The notes beneath the pieces are model-generated. The model made no database searches. It was not told where the DNA came from and was given only the letters and a program-made list of their open reading frames with translations. Positions 6,090 to 7,397 of a DNA stretch of 7,397 nt are shown here, in pieces. The position numbers and the translations under genes are program-made. The DNA lies in assembly GCA_027036095.1 (NCBI GenBank), contig JALVTA010000119.1, positions 1-7,397 on the forward strand, read 5' to 3'. Numbering within the stretch: position 1 is the stretch's first letter; each line of letters opens with the position of its first letter. Source of the stretch: Thiotrichales bacterium (GTDB lineage Bacteria; Pseudomonadota; Gammaproteobacteria; Thiomicrospirales; Thiomicrospiraceae).

Positions 6090-6095
6090 CTCCTT
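6090..6095 (-). promoter_or_regulatory. ccoN ribosome binding site
   Basis: AAGGAG on the minus strand, eight bases before the ATG at 6081. The alternative GTG start at 6090 overlaps its last base and so could not be served by it. This decides the ccoN start. Confidence 0.85.
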
Positions 6096-6157
6096 GGTTT
6101 CTTCTTGTTTAACCTTCACCCTCAAGACTTGCTCAAGGATTTGGGCATTCACTCAGG

Positions 6158-6163
6158 ATTATA
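6158..6163 (-). promoter_or_regulatory. ccoN promoter -10 box
   Basis: A perfect TATAAT on the minus strand, predicting a transcript start near 6150-6151 and a leader of about 70 bases. The -35 position holds AAGGTG or similar, a poor match, as expected of an activator-dependent promoter. The Fnr-like palindrome is centred 60-61 bases upstream of the predicted start. Confidence 0.6.
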
Positions 6164-6198
6164 TTGAGCCGTTTGCCCGCCACCTTGCGCATCCCGCC

Positions 6199-6224
6199 CG
6201 AAACTTGATCCAGAACAAGTTTCG
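6199..6224 (-). promoter_or_regulatory. Fnr/Anr-type operator of the ccoNOQP operon
   Basis: TTGATCCAGAACAA (6205-6218) matches the Fnr consensus TTGAT-N4-ATCAA at nine of ten positions. It lies within a longer perfect inverted repeat whose arms are CGAAACTTG (6199-6207) and CAAGTTTCG (6216-6224). Its centre, 6211.5, is about 61 bases upstream of the start predicted from the TATAAT box, the classic class I Fnr activation position. Induction of cbb3 oxidase by Fnr/Anr under low oxygen is well established in many proteobacteria. Confidence 0.7.
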
Positions 6225-6349
6225 AGCCGGTTCCAGAGAGCGACACTTTCTCAGAACACGGGGATTATCCTCCTAAAACAATATCAGAACAATACAACTC
6301 TCTTATATTGGATCATCATCATTTCTTATCCACTCATAAGTTTTTGCTA

Positions 6350-6397
6350 GACCGGCGCCTGCTGCCACTGTCCCCTTCGGGTTAAAATGTGCCGGTC
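6350..6397 (+). promoter_or_regulatory. Possible hisB promoter with a flanking inverted repeat
   Basis: TAAAAT (6383-6388) matches the -10 consensus at five of six positions and would start transcription near 6395, giving a leader of about 22 bases. No clear -35 box is seen at 16-18 bases upstream. GACCGGC (6350-6356) and GCCGGTC (6391-6397) form a perfect seven-base inverted repeat around it, which could be an operator or chance in GC-rich sequence. No histidine-rich leader peptide or attenuator is visible. Confidence 0.3.
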
Positions 6398-6416
6398 ACA
6401 ACATGAGGGCCCGCCC

Positions 6417-7004
6417 ATGCGCACAGCCAATGTGGAACGCACAACCCGCGAGACGCGCATCCGCGTCACCGTCAATCTGGACGGCAGCGGACGCTGCGAA
6501 CTGGAAACCGGCATTCCCTTTCTGGAACACATGCTGGAGCAGGTGGCCCGTCACGGGCTGATCGACCTGTCCGTGGAAGCGGAAGGCGACCTGCACATCG
6601 ACGACCATCACACCGCCGAGGACATCGGCATCGTGCTGGGCCAGGCCTTTCATGAAGCGCTGGGTGACAAGCGCGGCATCCGACGCTACGGGCACGCCTA
6701 TGTGCCACTGGATGAGGCGCTCAGCCGCGTGGTCATCGACTTCTCCGGGCGGCCGGGGCTGTCGTTCCACTGCCGCTTCACCCGGGATGTGATCGGACGC
6801 TTCGACACACAGCTGGTGCAGGAATTCTTCCAGGGGTTCGTCAACCACGCCCGTGCCACGCTGCACATCGACAACCTGCGTGGCGATAACGCCCACCATC
6901 AGGCCGAAACCATCTTCAAGGCCTTCGGGCGGGCGGTGCGCGAAGCCGTCGAACCGGACCCGCGCATGGGTGATGCCATCCCCTCAACGAAGGGCGCGCT
7001 GTGA
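6417..7004 (+). CDS. hisB: Imidazoleglycerol-phosphate dehydratase HisB (monofunctional)
   Basis: Cytoplasmic enzyme of histidine synthesis: it removes water from imidazole glycerol phosphate to give imidazole acetol phosphate, using Mn2+. At 195 residues it has the usual length of the stand-alone dehydratase, with no histidinol phosphatase domain. Metal-binding motifs are HIDDHHTAEDIG (60-71) and GDNAHHQAE (156-164), and the family end PSTKGAL is intact. The start at 6417 is preferred because GAGGG lies seven bases upstream. The in-frame ATG at 6387 would add ten residues, lies inside the likely -10 box, and is less likely. The stop codon overlaps the hisH start by one base (TGATG), so the two genes are translationally coupled. 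It is transcribed away from ccoN. Confidence 0.97.
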   Translation: MRTANVERTTRETRIRVTVNLDGSGRCELETGIPFLEHMLEQVARHGLIDLSVEAEGDLHIDDHHTAEDIGIVLGQAFHEALGDKRGIRRYGHAYVPLDEALSRVVIDFSGRPGLSFHCRFTRDVIGRFDTQLVQEFFQGFVNHARATLHIDNLRGDNAHHQAETIFKAFGRAVREAVEPDPRMGDAIPSTKGAL

Positions 7005-7397
7005 TGAAACAGGTGGTTGTCGTCGACTACGGCATGGGCAACCTGCGCTCCGTATCCAAGGCGGCAGAGCATGTTGCGCCCGCCGGCACCCGCGTGGTCG
7101 TCAGCAGCCATGCCGAGGATATCCGCAATGCCGACGCCATCATCTTCCCCGGCCAGGGCGCAGCGCGCGCCTGCATGGACAATCTCATCAACACCGGGGT
7201 AGAGAAGGCGCTGCGTGAAGCGGCACGGGAAAAGCCCTTTCTCGGCATCTGCATGGGCATGCAGGTACTAATGGACTACAGCGAGGAAAACGGGGGCGTG
7301 CACTGTCTCGGCATTCTGCCCGGCGAAGTGGCCCCCTTCCGCTTTCCCGACCGACCGGAACTGAAAATTCCCCACATGGGCTGGAACCAGATCGCCC
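7004..7397 (+). CDS. hisH: Imidazole glycerol phosphate synthase, glutamine amidotransferase subunit HisH (3' end off window)
   Basis: Class I glutamine amidotransferase subunit that releases ammonia from glutamine for HisF, which makes imidazole glycerol phosphate and AICAR. The open frame runs from ATG at 7004 to the window edge, giving 131 residues of the usual roughly 200-215. Seen: the N-terminal DYGMGNLRSVSKA (8-20), the FPGQGAARACM block (48-58), the nucleophile elbow FLGICMGMQ with catalytic Cys83, and IPHMGWN (122-128). The catalytic His and Glu near the C-terminus lie outside the window. The one-base overlap with hisB indicates one operon; hisA and hisF probably follow. Confidence 0.96.
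   Translation, partial: MKQVVVVDYGMGNLRSVSKAAEHVAPAGTRVVVSSHAEDIRNADAIIFPGQGAARACMDNLINTGVEKALREAAREKPFLGICMGMQVLMDYSEENGGVHCLGILPGEVAPFRFPDRPELKIPHMGWNQIA

Larger units (their letters stand above)
6082..6416. other. Divergent intergenic region between ccoN and hisB
   Basis: The only gene-free stretch over 300 bases. From left to right it holds the ccoN leader (about 70 bases, with CTCAAG repeated at 6121-6126 and 6132-6137), the ccoN -10 box, the Fnr-like palindrome, an AT-rich stretch at about 6260-6345 with no clear function, and the short hisB leader. I find no credible small gene or RNA gene in it. Confidence 0.7.

Noticed and set aside
6082..6090. The upstream GTG as ccoN start
   Set aside because: It overlaps the AAGGAG ribosome site itself, so that site can only serve the ATG at 6081.
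6251..6274. A perfect minus-strand AGGAGG (6274-6269) followed nine bases later by GTG
   Set aside because: The frame is GTG TTC TGA, a two-codon frame that stops at once, and no other start follows at a suitable distance. It is probably chance in the promoter region.
6387..6416. The upstream in-frame ATG of hisB
   Set aside because: It has no ribosome site and lies within the likely -10 box. The ATG at 6417 has GAGGG at ideal spacing and gives the normal protein length.

Overview
The window looks like chromosomal DNA of a gammaproteobacterium. GC is moderate to high in the genes and lower between them, and the genes carry good Shine-Dalgarno sites. Monofunctional hisB is followed directly by hisH, and there are Fnr/Anr-type operator palindromes. 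A halophilic or Oceanospirillales-like host is a guess only; nothing here fixes the genus. I see no insertion sequence, CRISPR array, tRNA or rRNA.

From 6081 down to 1, on the minus strand, lies a cbb3-type cytochrome c oxidase locus. The structural operon is ccoN (catalytic haem-copper subunit), ccoO (monohaem c subunit), ccoQ (small membrane subunit) and ccoP (dihaem c subunit), ending at a strong intrinsic terminator. Next comes a separate small gene for a 46-residue single-helix membrane protein, bracketed by two terminators. A perfect Fnr box lies just past the end of ccoP. Then come ccoG (iron-sulfur membrane protein of cbb3 assembly), a third terminator, and ccoH (assembly/stability factor), whose 3' end runs off the window. 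The usual following genes, ccoI and ccoS, would lie outside.

From 6417 to the right edge, on the plus strand, start histidine biosynthesis genes: complete hisB overlapping partial hisH. The 335-base divergent region (6082-6416) holds an Fnr-like palindrome. It is spaced from a perfect TATAAT exactly as at a class I Fnr promoter for ccoN.

Together, ccoNOQP encode a high-affinity, proton-pumping terminal oxidase of the inner membrane, and ccoG/ccoH serve its metal supply and assembly. Expression is probably induced when oxygen falls, through Fnr/Anr. The notable points are the isolated small membrane gene with its own Fnr box, extra segments in CcoO and CcoG, an extra cysteine pair in the second haem domain of CcoP, and the splitting of a normally compact locus into several transcription units.
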